In this document: positions 15,962 through 24,137 of the stretch, piece by piece
Numbering within the stretch: position 1 is the stretch's first letter
Layout: every line of letters starts with the position of its first letter
NCBI GenBank assembly: GCA_052246725.1
Contig: JBQQCL010000020.1
Direction: 5' to 3' (one strand)
DNA from: Pseudalkalibacillus sp052246725
GTDB lineage: Bacteria; Bacillota; Bacilli; Bacillales; Fictibacillaceae
DNA: 64,000 nt
Made by a program: the position numbers and the translations under genes
Notes under the pieces: generated by a model
Databases searched by the model: none
What the model was told of the DNA's origin: nothing
What the model saw: the letters and a program-made list of their open reading frames with translations, nothing else

Positions 15962-17227
15962 CTAGGTTTTCTTTAAATGCCATAATCGATTAAAACATCG
16001 CATGAAGGTTCGATACTTCTCAAATTTCTTCAACTCATTTTTTTCATTTACTAATGCAGAAAATTCATTTTGCCCCAATATTGGCTGAATAAGGTTGGAG
16101 ACTGGTCGATTATCCCTCACCAAAAGTCCGATTTGGACTAGCATGTTTTGAAAAGTACGTTTGACTAGATGGAAGCGATCTGGATATTGTTTACAAAAAT
16201 CTTGGTAATTGATCAGGATTTGGTTGACTTCATGCAAATTGAAGGGCTTGGGCAGGAAGGTAAGACTAATGATCATCTGATCGATCTCCCTGTACGTTTC
16301 TTGGAATTTATAATAATTTCGTTTCGACTCATCCGATATCGCACTTGAAACAGGATGCTCCTGATGATAACTGATCAGATTCTTGTCACTTAGGTATACC
16401 GCTCCATTTTTATATAGCCGGTATCCCATCTCCAAATCGTCCCATCCGTACCCCGGATATTCTGCAAACATTCCGACTTGTTCGATTGCTTGCCGAGATA
16501 CAGATACATGACCAGTTCCAAACAATTGCCAGGGTATCTGATATCCATCAAGCTCAAAGCCATAGTTGGCGATAATCGTCCTCCGATAAAACCGTTCGTA
16601 AGGACTTTGAATTGATAATGACGTATACATTCCGCTTGAAATATGCTTTTTATCAATCAAGTTTATGACAGCAGGGTTCTTTTCGAAACGAGCGAATTTC
16701 ATTTTGAATTCCGATAATTTTCCTGCAACCTGTTTGCATTCCATAAGTTGTGCTTGTGAAAAATCCGGATAAAAGACAGAATATAATTTCCTTATACACA
16801 TGATTCCTGTCAGAACAAGTTGGGGATGTTGCTGATGATAGTTGTAATGGATATTGAGAAAATCAGGCGGGACAAGGATTTCAGCATCCAAGAAAAGAAG
16901 TACCTTTCCACTGGCAGCTTTGATTCCCCTATTTCGAGATGCTGGTCTTCCTCTATTTTTCATATTCTGCAATAGTATGAATCGAAAAGGAAAATTCCGA
17001 TTTACGAGTGTTTTCGTTTGATCCGTGGAACAATCATCAATCATGATCACTTCGATTTTGGAAAGGTCGAAATGTTGATTTTCAATGGAATACAAAGTTA
17101 AAAGATTTTGCGGAAATTTATTGTAGGTGGGAATGATGATGCTGATTTCAATATCATTATCTTTCCGTTCAGGTGTATTTATGGGCATAGACTCACTCCA
17201 AAAGAATTCGATTTCATTTTCAATCAC
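15962..17227 (-). CDS. GT2-family glycosyltransferase with GT7-like C-terminal segment
   Basis: 421 residues. A GT-A domain starts at ISIIIPTYNK (about residue 30), with the DXD-type motif FLDAEIL near 115. Further on, GYGWDDLEMGYRLYKNGA (about 270) is the WDDLE motif of the galactosyltransferase/GT7-C segment found in polymerising and chondroitin-type enzymes. The C-terminal 120 residues are helical. The GTG start at 17227 overlaps the stop of the preceding gene by 4 bases (GTGA), so translation is probably coupled. The WDD-E motif hints at Gal, GalNAc or GlcA transfer, but this is not proof. Confidence 0.82.
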   Translation of the reverse strand: MIENEIEFFWSESMPINTPERKDNDIEISIIIPTYNKFPQNLLTLYSIENQHFDLSKIEVIMIDDCSTDQTKTLVNRNFPFRFILLQNMKNRGRPASRNRGIKAASGKVLLFLDAEILVPPDFLNIHYNYHQQHPQLVLTGIMCIRKLYSVFYPDFSQAQLMECKQVAGKLSEFKMKFARFEKNPAVINLIDKKHISSGMYTSLSIQSPYERFYRRTIIANYGFELDGYQIPWQLFGTGHVSVSRQAIEQVGMFAEYPGYGWDDLEMGYRLYKNGAVYLSDKNLISYHQEHPVSSAISDESKRNYYKFQETYREIDQMIISLTFLPKPFNLHEVNQILINYQDFCKQYPDRFHLVKRTFQNMLVQIGLLVRDNRPVSNLIQPILGQNEFSALVNEKNELKKFEKYRTFMRCFNRLWHLKKT

Positions 17228-17967
17228 TCACAATCTCCGTTTATTCCATTTTCTTCACAATGGATCAATCGCGCTAACATTCCTTTATACTTTTGTTGGA
17301 TCATACGAATTTCTTCCCATTGCTCTTTTAGATATTTTTTCGATCCCATTTTGTCATGGATACGATAATTCAATAAAGATTCATTCAAGACGTTCATTTT
17401 AAATTTTGCTGCCATCCTGATCCACATATCGTAATCCTGGGTGTACTTCAATGTTTCATCGAACCAGCCAACCGTTGTAAAAAGGTCTCTTTTTAAAAGG
17501 ACAGTACTCCCATTCACAGGACAGCTCTTTTGAAGTTGTTTCAAGAAATCGATTCTGTGGTCAAGGATCAATCCAACATCTTTTTTATAAACTTGACTGG
17601 TTTCATCGATCAGGTTGAAGTTGGAATATACCATATCGGCTCCAGTCGTTCGCATGAACGTTACTTGTTTGTACAGCTTTTCGGGAAGGAAAATATCATC
17701 CGAGCTCAACCATGCAACCAATTCCCCCCTTGCAGACTGTATACCAGTATTCAGGGCAGTAGCTGTCCCGCCATTTTCTTTGGAAATATAACGGATCTGG
17801 TTTAAAAAGGGGTTGAGTATTGTTTTATGTTCAGAGGAACCATCGTCAACGACGATGATTTCGAATTTCCGATAGGTTTGTCGAAGGACACTTTGTATAG
17901 CCTGATCGACATAAGCACAGTTATAAAAAGGTATAACAACACTGATTAACGGGTGTGAATTTTCCAA
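17224..17967 (-). CDS. GT2-family glycosyltransferase
   Basis: 247 residues with a single GT-A domain: ISVVIPFYNCAYVDQAI at the N-terminus, VVDDGSS, and LSSDD (the DXD equivalent) near residue 93. HDKMGSKK follows near the end. A clear paralogue lies at 24138-24875, with a shared N-terminus, a shared NGGTATALN segment and shared WLSSDD. It may add the same sugar in another context. It is placed 23 bases after the epimerase gene and overlaps the next glycosyltransferase by 4 bases. It has no membrane segment, so the enzyme is cytoplasmic or peripheral. Confidence 0.85.
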   Translation of the reverse strand: MENSHPLISVVIPFYNCAYVDQAIQSVLRQTYRKFEIIVVDDGSSEHKTILNPFLNQIRYISKENGGTATALNTGIQSARGELVAWLSSDDIFLPEKLYKQVTFMRTTGADMVYSNFNLIDETSQVYKKDVGLILDHRIDFLKQLQKSCPVNGSTVLLKRDLFTTVGWFDETLKYTQDYDMWIRMAAKFKMNVLNESLLNYRIHDKMGSKKYLKEQWEEIRMIQQKYKGMLARLIHCEENGINGDCE

Positions 17968-17990
17968 CTTACTTCCCTCATTTCTTACAA

Positions 17991-18887
17991 TTATTGTTTG
18001 GATTTATAGAAGCGGATGGTGTCCTCCAAAGAATTTTGAAGTGTGTATTTCGGCCTCCATCCTAATGAACGGATTGGGTCACTATTGATCTTGATAGGTG
18101 GAGACTCGATTGAATGATCTTTTGTAAACTGCATCCGTTGTGGGGTTGCTTTTGTGAAGTGACTCATTAATTCTTCTAGTGTCCTGCTATGACCTGATCC
18201 GATATCAAACTGATCGATATTGCTTTTCGATGATAAAATCATCATATAGGCATCGACTGCATCCCGGACATCGACGAAATCACATTGTGCTTTGCTATTG
18301 TGAAGGTGGACATGAACTGATTCTTCCTGTTGTTCTGCATCGACGATTTTTCGGGCAACCTTCGCACAAATCCCTGCTGAATTTCCAGGTCCAATCAGGT
18401 TGGTCGGCTTAGCCAACGCTATATCCATAGAAAAAAGCGTTTTCCACTCTTTTGATAATAAAATCTGGAACGTTTTGCTGAGACTATAAGGGTGCTGTGG
18501 TCTTTCATTTTCACAGAGGGAATATTGGAGAGCAGAACCGATAATCAAGGTGCGGGAGTCAGGTACATGTTTCCGAATCGCCTCTAACAGATTGAGGGTT
18601 CCTAAAACGTTACTCTCCATACATTGAAGGGGTGATTCCCAGGAGGAGTTAGCATTATTGAATCCAGCCAGATGCAACACATAATCAGGTTTGATTTCCT
18701 TTACGGTTTTATCAATCTCACTGTATTTAGTCAGATCACAGGCGATGTTTTTAGAAAATGGTTGTAGAATCGGTTTCCTGCTGATACAAGTCACTTGCAT
18801 CCCCATTCGGGCTGCAGAATTTACTGCATGTATCCCTGTAAAACCTGAAGCACCAGTTATGAGAATACGTTTCTCATCGATACGCAT
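17991..18887 (-). CDS. NAD(P)-dependent sugar epimerase/dehydratase (extended SDR)
   Basis: 298 residues of the extended short-chain dehydrogenase type. The cofactor loop is TGASGFTG (residues ~11-18), and the catalytic pair is in YSLSK (near 143). HLAGFNNANSSW resembles the substrate segment of GDP-4-keto-6-deoxy-mannose reductases (RMD), but the exact reaction is uncertain. The start overlaps the preceding reductase by 14 bases. It could act on the keto-sugar made by the upstream dehydratase or on an unrelated nucleotide sugar. Confidence 0.75.
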   Translation of the reverse strand: MRIDEKRILITGASGFTGIHAVNSAARMGMQVTCISRKPILQPFSKNIACDLTKYSEIDKTVKEIKPDYVLHLAGFNNANSSWESPLQCMESNVLGTLNLLEAIRKHVPDSRTLIIGSALQYSLCENERPQHPYSLSKTFQILLSKEWKTLFSMDIALAKPTNLIGPGNSAGICAKVARKIVDAEQQEESVHVHLHNSKAQCDFVDVRDAVDAYMMILSSKSNIDQFDIGSGHSRTLEELMSHFTKATPQRMQFTKDHSIESPPIKINSDPIRSLGWRPKYTLQNSLEDTIRFYKSKQ

Positions 18888-19707
18888 TCACTTTCATCCA
18901 ATCTCGCAACTCCAAAAGCATTTCATCATAATGTGGAACTCTGTGATCAAGTTCCTTCCGTGTGTTCAATAAAGTGCGATCACAAACCGCATTTTCAAAA
19001 GGGTGGATGACGATATCTGTTTTATTGAAGATTTTTTGGAATTTGAGGAGTAGTGCATATTTGGAGATGGATTCTGGAGCTGTAAGGTGATAAAGACCAT
19101 TAATATCTTGTTGGATGAATGTTTGGATCGTTTTCGCTAATTCCAATGTGGTTACACCATTCCAGAGTACGTTTGTGTAACCATTCACCTCTCCTTTTTG
19201 TTTCATGAACCAGTTGAATAATCCGATTCCATCCTTCAACTCGGGACCGATGATGGATGTTCTGATCGTCAAGTGCGGATCTTCCGTTACCTCACCCAGT
19301 GCTTTTGTCTTTGCATACATACTTGAACCATCTGGTTGCGCTGATTCTGAATAATTACCTTTCATACCATCAAACACACAATCCGTACTGATATGGATCA
19401 GCTTTCCACCAATCGTTGAAAGCTCACTTTTCAGGATGTGCGGCAAGAGGCTATTGACCTTAATGGCATCAATCGGATACTCAGCGGCGCTTTGATTCAA
19501 AATACCGACGCAATTGATGACAACATCGGGTTGTACCTTCCTGAGCACATTTCTAAGATTTTCTTCCTTTCTAACGTCAAGGTAGATCCCCTCTTGTTCT
19601 GCCGGGCTTCGATGAGTGAAAGTTATCTCATACTCTTTCAAACTCTTGAAATAGTTGACGATCATATGCCCTGCCATCCCATGACCGCCCAAAACGAGCA
19701 CGTTCAT
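18874..19707 (-). CDS. RmlD-like nucleotide-sugar 4-ketoreductase
   Basis: 277 residues, similar to dTDP-4-dehydrorhamnose reductase (RmlD) and to the reductase WbvR. The cofactor motif GGHGMAG is at residues 7-13 and the catalytic YxxxK at Tyr131/Lys135. NCVGILNQSAAEYP and STDCVFDG are classic RmlD segments. It lacks the C-terminal cupin domain of CapF/FnlB (about 370 residues), the reductase of the UDP-L-FucNAc route. With a CapE-like dehydratase and a CapG-like 2-epimerase beside it, the composition matches the UDP-L-QuiNAc route better. It overlaps the dehydratase gene by 4 bases (ATGA). Confidence 0.8.
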   Translation of the reverse strand: MNVLVLGGHGMAGHMIVNYFKSLKEYEITFTHRSPAEQEGIYLDVRKEENLRNVLRKVQPDVVINCVGILNQSAAEYPIDAIKVNSLLPHILKSELSTIGGKLIHISTDCVFDGMKGNYSESAQPDGSSMYAKTKALGEVTEDPHLTIRTSIIGPELKDGIGLFNWFMKQKGEVNGYTNVLWNGVTTLELAKTIQTFIQQDINGLYHLTAPESISKYALLLKFQKIFNKTDIVIHPFENAVCDRTLLNTRKELDHRVPHYDEMLLELRDWMKVNAYR

Positions 19708-20690
19708 GACAAAAATCCACCTTTTTGCAGCATTTCCTTGATTTCATTTTTGGACATCAACATCTCATGGGAACTATAACTGTGGAGATCAATCTTTTTG
19801 AAATGCTGGTAATGCTCTTTAAGATCTTTGATTTCGATAGTAGGCAGGATGACGAAGTATTCTTCATCAAAGTAAACAGTCGTATTGCTCTCATATTCAG
19901 AGAGTAGGATTTCATGCAATTTCTCCCCTGGTCGAATACCAGACTCTTTAATCGCAACCCCTTTTTTCCCTGAAAACTCAATCAACACCTCCGCCAAATC
20001 CATGATTTTGCATGTTGGCATCTTCATTACAAAGATCTCTCCACCCCTGCTTTCATCTGTTGCTTTGAATAATAGTTTTATTGCATCCTGTAATGTGAGG
20101 AAAAATCGGGTCATCCTTTTATCGGTAATGCCGATTTCACCCTTCTGTTGAATTTGACGTTTGAAAACATGAATCACACTTCCGTTCGTACCTAGAACGT
20201 TTCCGCCTCTGACACAGACGAACTTTGTGGATGGACTGAGGACATTCGCATAAATGATCAGCTTTTCGCCAATCGCTTTCGTCATTCCGTAGAAATTTGA
20301 TGGGTTCGCTGCTTTATCTGTAGAAATATAGATGACTTTTTCAACATTATTTTGGATAGCTGCTTCAATAACATGTTGTGTACCCAACACATTCGTTTTA
20401 AGCGCTTCATATGGCTGATGTTCACAAATCGGTACGTGTTTAAGCGCAGCCAGATGATAAATGTAATCCACACCTTCCGATGCTTTGGCCAATCCCTGAT
20501 ACTCGCGGATATCTCCGATTATGAAATTCAGTTTGGGATTATACTCGAATTCATGCTGCATGTGGACTTGACTTGCTTCGTTACGTGAAAAGATCCGGAT
20601 TTCTTTCGGGTCTTTTTCTAGCAATTGTTTGACAAGTTCATGCCCCCATGAGCCCGTTCCTCCTGTAATCAATATCGTTTTGTTACGCAA
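19704..20690 (-). CDS. UDP-GlcNAc 4,6-dehydratase (CapE/PseB-like, inverting type)
   Basis: 328 residues, soluble. The Rossmann motif GGTGSWG is at residues 10-16, followed by ALKHVP and STDKAANPSNFYGMTK. Tyr134 and Lys138 form the YxxxK pair; as I recall, CapE/FnlA proteins have Met in place of this Tyr, so the protein is PseB-like there. Its C-terminus (SYSSHEMLMSKNEIKEML) resembles CapE. Such enzymes convert UDP-GlcNAc to UDP-2-acetamido-2,6-dideoxy-4-keto-L-hexose. No PseC aminotransferase is nearby. A reductase and a CapG-like epimerase are, so a 6-deoxy-L-aminosugar is expected. TTG start at 20690, after AGGAGG. Confidence 0.85.
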   Translation of the reverse strand: MRNKTILITGGTGSWGHELVKQLLEKDPKEIRIFSRNEASQVHMQHEFEYNPKLNFIIGDIREYQGLAKASEGVDYIYHLAALKHVPICEHQPYEALKTNVLGTQHVIEAAIQNNVEKVIYISTDKAANPSNFYGMTKAIGEKLIIYANVLSPSTKFVCVRGGNVLGTNGSVIHVFKRQIQQKGEIGITDKRMTRFFLTLQDAIKLLFKATDESRGGEIFVMKMPTCKIMDLAEVLIEFSGKKGVAIKESGIRPGEKLHEILLSEYESNTTVYFDEEYFVILPTIEIKDLKEHYQHFKKIDLHSYSSHEMLMSKNEIKEMLQKGGFLS

Positions 20691-20693
20691 TAG

Positions 20694-21776
20694 TTAACGA
20701 CCTCCTAATATGAATTGAACTACTTTTTGTGAAACTTGTTTCTCAAGATAACCAACAGGACATTCCCAGTTGGATTTATGGTTTACCATGATCGTGACAG
20801 CATCTAGAATTCTTTTTCGATCTAAGCCTGAAATGACATTACTTCCGCAATCAACGGTTTCAGGACGTTCTGTACTGTTTCGGATCGTTACGGTCGGAAC
20901 TTGGAAAATACAACATTCCTCTTGCACCGTTCCACTATCAGTCAATACACAGAAAGCATTTTTTTCAAGAGAGACAAAATCAAAGAATCCAAAAGGATCG
21001 AAAAATCGGATGTTCGGATGGTGGGTCAAATTGGATTGTTTTTCAAGCTTGGATTTTGTGCGAGGATGGATGCTGCAGATGATCGGCTTGTCGAAGGTTT
21101 CAGCAATCAAATTGAGGCCTTCGAAGATTTCTATGAGATGCTCGTCATTGTCTACATTTTCAGCACGATGTGTTGTCACAAGGAAATAATTCATCGGTTC
21201 GAGACCTAATTTGGCCATGATCATACTGTTGTCGATATTCTCTCGATAATGCTCAAGTACCTCGTAAATCGGATTTCCGAATAGCATGATCCGGTTAGAG
21301 GGAACACCTTCCTTTATCAGATTATCGCGGCTGTTAGGTGTATATGGGAGATTATATGTCGAGATGGAATCGATCACTTTCCTGTTCTTTTCTTCTGGAA
21401 CGGATAAGTCAAAACAGCGGTTTCCTGCTTCCATATGAACGACGGGGATGTCCATCCTTTCTGAAAGGATGGCACTTAAAGCACTATTCGTATCACCCAA
21501 AACGAGAACCTTGTCAGGCTTTTCTTTCAATAATATTTCTTCAATCTTGCCGAACATGGATGCTAATTGATTCCCTAATGACTGTTGCTGCGACTGTAAA
21601 ATATAATCTGGCATTCGTAATTCTAGTTCTTTAAAAAAGATTTCACTCAGATTGTAGACGAAGTTTTGACCCGTATGGACCAATACGTGCTTTTCTGCCC
21701 ACTGGTCAAGTTTCTTCAATATCAAACTGAGACGTATGATTTCTGGTCTGGTTCCCAGGATTGTCACGACTTTCAT
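20694..21776 (-). CDS. UDP-N-acetyl-hexosamine 2-epimerase, CapG/FnlC-like
   Basis: 360 residues of the UDP-GlcNAc 2-epimerase fold. The segment HMEAGNRCFDLSVPEEKNRK (residues ~114-133) carries the GNRCFD variant typical of CapG/FnlC/WbvD, which epimerise C2 of UDP-L-aminosugars. WecB has GLRTGD there. SGTVQEE, the second conserved loop, is present near 284. It is the first gene of the ten-gene operon and is followed 3 bases later by the dehydratase. A CATAGGTTA box 34 bases upstream of its ATG resembles a late sporulation -10. Together with the next two genes it should give UDP-L-QuiNAc or UDP-L-FucNAc (inference). Confidence 0.87.
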   Translation of the reverse strand: MKVVTILGTRPEIIRLSLILKKLDQWAEKHVLVHTGQNFVYNLSEIFFKELELRMPDYILQSQQQSLGNQLASMFGKIEEILLKEKPDKVLVLGDTNSALSAILSERMDIPVVHMEAGNRCFDLSVPEEKNRKVIDSISTYNLPYTPNSRDNLIKEGVPSNRIMLFGNPIYEVLEHYRENIDNSMIMAKLGLEPMNYFLVTTHRAENVDNDEHLIEIFEGLNLIAETFDKPIICSIHPRTKSKLEKQSNLTHHPNIRFFDPFGFFDFVSLEKNAFCVLTDSGTVQEECCIFQVPTVTIRNSTERPETVDCGSNVISGLDRKRILDAVTIMVNHKSNWECPVGYLEKQVSQKVVQFILGGR

Positions 21777-21809
21777 ACAAAACCCCTTTCCTTCTGCTTT
21801 CTTACTTAA

Positions 21810-21818
21810 TAACCTATG
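21810..21818 (-). promoter_or_regulatory. Possible sporulation-sigma (K/E-like) -10 box of the ten-gene operon
   Basis: The minus strand reads CATAGGTTA, an exact match to the CATANNNTA consensus of sigma-K -10 regions, 34 bases before the first start codon of the operon. No clear AC -35 element lies 16-17 bases upstream. The match is short and could be chance. Confidence 0.3.
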
Positions 21819-21890
21819 AAGCTATCATAAGACGAGCATAGACATGCCCCTATATAAGTCGAAAAAAATGAAAATAGGCTTAAAGCCAAT

Positions 21891-22670
21891 CTACCAGTTC
21901 TCATCTTTTTCATAATTGAGGTCCACCAGTAATTGACCGGCCTTTAGTTTGAATAAATCTTTTAGTTCATCATCAAACTCATTTCTCCAGCCTCCGATTT
22001 TACCTTTACGGAAAGTGGGCGAAGTTTGAGGATTTATGTTCTGGATCATTTTCCCTGCTATTATAGGTCTTGTAGAGGGGACAGAATTTTCACCCCACAA
22101 GAATTTCACAATTCTATGGACAGCTTGGATTCTGCTTTTATCCGATGAAGTCAAGTCTTCGAATCGGACTGAAAAGACGTCCGGCTTCGACATCCATGCA
22201 GAAAAACTTTTGAACCATTCAGCCACATCAGGTTGATAACCCCATTTCTTTTCTGTAGGTTGTCCACCTTGTATCAGGAATTCAATTCGATCTCGATGGG
22301 TGAAATTTTCTTGTGTGAAAGTATCATATAGTGGGTGGATTTTCAGCGTGGGAATAAAATAGGCATAGGAAACGACAACATCTCTTGGATCACGATAAAC
22401 AAAAATCTGTTTCATGTTCCTTTTATTGAAAAATGTCTCCCATTCTGAAGTATAGTAAAGATGCCCATTCACGAATTCGTTGATTGAAAGGCTGTCCACC
22501 GCATTAAGTTTAGCTTCCGTCTGGTAGTGCATATGCCCGAACATCCCTTTGTTCGGGTCATGTTTCATGTCAGGTATGCCAAGAAGCAACTGTTTTAATA
22601 AATGGGTGCCGCTTTTTGGGATCGAATTCAACAAAAAGGGTGGCAAACCTTGATTATCAAGTGTCTTCAT
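21891..22670 (-). CDS. PAPS-dependent sulfotransferase
   Basis: 259 residues, the usual size of a Sulfotransfer_1 domain, cytoplasmic, with no signal peptide. The PAPS 5'-phosphosulfate loop is SIPKSGTHLLK (residues 16-26, Lys19 invariant). The 3'-phosphate motif is YRDPRDVVVS (Arg93, Ser101), and the C-terminal PAPS motif is RKGKIGGWRNEF (about 221-232). The enzyme transfers sulfuryl from PAPS to a hydroxyl or amine. The acceptor is unknown. It lies directly upstream of, and on the same strand as, the operon containing sat, a sulfate-type permease and cysC, with 114 bases between. The promoter region contains a CATATGATG box. This is the key gene for interpreting the locus as making a sulfated product. 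Confidence 0.93.
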   Translation of the reverse strand: MKTLDNQGLPPFLLNSIPKSGTHLLKQLLLGIPDMKHDPNKGMFGHMHYQTEAKLNAVDSLSINEFVNGHLYYTSEWETFFNKRNMKQIFVYRDPRDVVVSYAYFIPTLKIHPLYDTFTQENFTHRDRIEFLIQGGQPTEKKWGYQPDVAEWFKSFSAWMSKPDVFSVRFEDLTSSDKSRIQAVHRIVKFLWGENSVPSTRPIIAGKMIQNINPQTSPTFRKGKIGGWRNEFDDELKDLFKLKAGQLLVDLNYEKDENW

Positions 22671-22867
22671 ATGAATCTCCTCTCTTTCAATAGGAAGTAA
22701 AGTCCTTTACATCATATGAAGAATCCTGGACTGATGATTGGACAACTTTCCTCATCTTTTGAACTTTTTTAGCCTTTATCACCGTATTCATATGTACAAA
22801 CAATTCTCTTTGATGAAGCGTATAATAATAATGATTCTTAAAATTGCTCAGAAAGAGGATTAAATAC

Positions 22868-23935
22868 ATGAAGGTTTTGTTCATCTATTACATCTCCAGT
22901 GGAGGTGTCGAAACGTTGAATCGCCATAGAAACGCAGCTCTTACTCAAGCTGGAGTTGAATGTCACTTTTTATACAAAATGCAAGGAACTGGACATCAGA
23001 ATCTTGATGGAATCCATACATTTGTAATGAATAACCCTGTCGAAATTTCAAACCTTATGAAAAGGGAAAAATACGACATGATCGTCGTTTGTTCGGATGA
23101 TAAAATGCTTGAACTGATCAGAAGGAGCGGATTTGAAGGTATTTTGATCTTTGAGGTGCAGGGACTTGGAAACCATAGGGCTGCACACCGCTTTTTTATT
23201 CAAAATGGCAGACATATAAACCGCTATGCAGATGCAATTTTGCTCCCAAAAACACAGCATCTGGTCCAGCTTACACAAACTTATCTGCCTGAGTTGCTAC
23301 GCTTTTCCTTCCATAACTGCTTTGATAGCAACACGTTTACACATAAATCCTTTCAAAAGTCCCCATCACCGATCATTGGATGGGTTGGAAGGATCGAAAA
23401 AAATAAAAATTGGCAGTACTATCTTGAAATTGGGAGAAGACTGCTTCAAAAAAAGCATACAATCAAACTATGGATGTTCATTGATGATACATTATATGAA
23501 AAATCACAGTATCAACTCTTTTTGAAGAGGATAGAAGATCCTAACCTGAAGAATCACCTGACCATATTCAAAAATATCAGGAATGGTGTGATGGCAGACT
23601 ATTATTCTAAAATTGCGGATTCAGGTGGATTATTATGTTCAACTTCGACAGTAGAGGGATTTGGATATACACTCGTAGAAGCGATGAGTTGCGGATGTCC
23701 CGTATTAACAAGCGATTCTGACGGAGTGAAGAGCATCGTGGAGGATTCCAAGACAGGTTTATATATGAAGAATGGCCAAATCGCTGACGCAGTCAATAAA
23801 GCGGAGCAGCTGCTTACGAATGAACCACTCAGGGTTACACTGACAAGAAATGCACGTGTGAATATCAAGAATCGGTTTTCCCCAGATAAGTACGCGATTG
23901 AGTTTATGAAAATGTACAACACGTTGAGGAAATAA
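22868..23935 (+). CDS. GT4-family glycosyltransferase
   Basis: 355 residues with a GT-B fold. IGWVGRIEKNKNWQYYL opens the C-terminal donor domain, and STVEGFGYTLVEAMSCGCPV (E-x7-E) is the nucleotide-sugar motif. The N-terminus begins MKVLFIYYISSGGVETLN. ATG at 22868 follows GAAAGAGG. It is divergent from the sulfotransferase gene (197 bp between starts), so it has its own promoter (TATAATAATAAT upstream). It ends 12 bases before repeat copy A4. Donor and acceptor are unknown. Confidence 0.85.
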   Translation: MKVLFIYYISSGGVETLNRHRNAALTQAGVECHFLYKMQGTGHQNLDGIHTFVMNNPVEISNLMKREKYDMIVVCSDDKMLELIRRSGFEGILIFEVQGLGNHRAAHRFFIQNGRHINRYADAILLPKTQHLVQLTQTYLPELLRFSFHNCFDSNTFTHKSFQKSPSPIIGWVGRIEKNKNWQYYLEIGRRLLQKKHTIKLWMFIDDTLYEKSQYQLFLKRIEDPNLKNHLTIFKNIRNGVMADYYSKIADSGGLLCSTSTVEGFGYTLVEAMSCGCPVLTSDSDGVKSIVEDSKTGLYMKNGQIADAVNKAEQLLTNEPLRVTLTRNARVNIKNRFSPDKYAIEFMKMYNTLRK

Positions 23936-23946
23936 AAAAACACTCA

Positions 23947-24037
23947 TTTAAAGAAAACTTGGCAAAGCCAAGCCTTTGGCGTAGGCTGAGCCATTAGTTG
24001 CACTTATACTGAAGAAAGTATTTTATACTTTCTTTAA
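23947..24037 (+). repeat. Family A repeat, copy 4
   Basis: A 91-bp copy from TTTAAAGAAAACTTGGC to TACTTTCTTTAAG, the only family A copy inside the glycan block. It lies between the stop of the GT4 gene and a terminator hairpin. Confidence 0.88.
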
Positions 24038-24050
24038 GTGCCAGCAATAG

Positions 24051-24103
24051 AAAAAGGAGTTGGCTCCAAGAGGGATGTTCCTCTATGGAGTAACTCCTTT
24101 TTT
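24051..24103. terminator. Strong bidirectional terminator hairpin
   Basis: AAAAAGGAGTTGGCTCC pairs with GGAGTAACTCCTTTTTT around an inner AGAGG-GATGTT-CCTCT stem. It can serve the convergent GT4 gene (separated from it by repeat A4) and the GT2 gene that ends at 24138. Confidence 0.85.
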
Positions 24104-24137
24104 AAATATGAGAGGCTCTATTTTACTTCGAATCCAA

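Noticed and set aside
22687..22884. Minus-strand ORF between sulfotransferase and GT4
   Set aside because: It lies over the divergent promoter region, with no ribosome site and biased composition.
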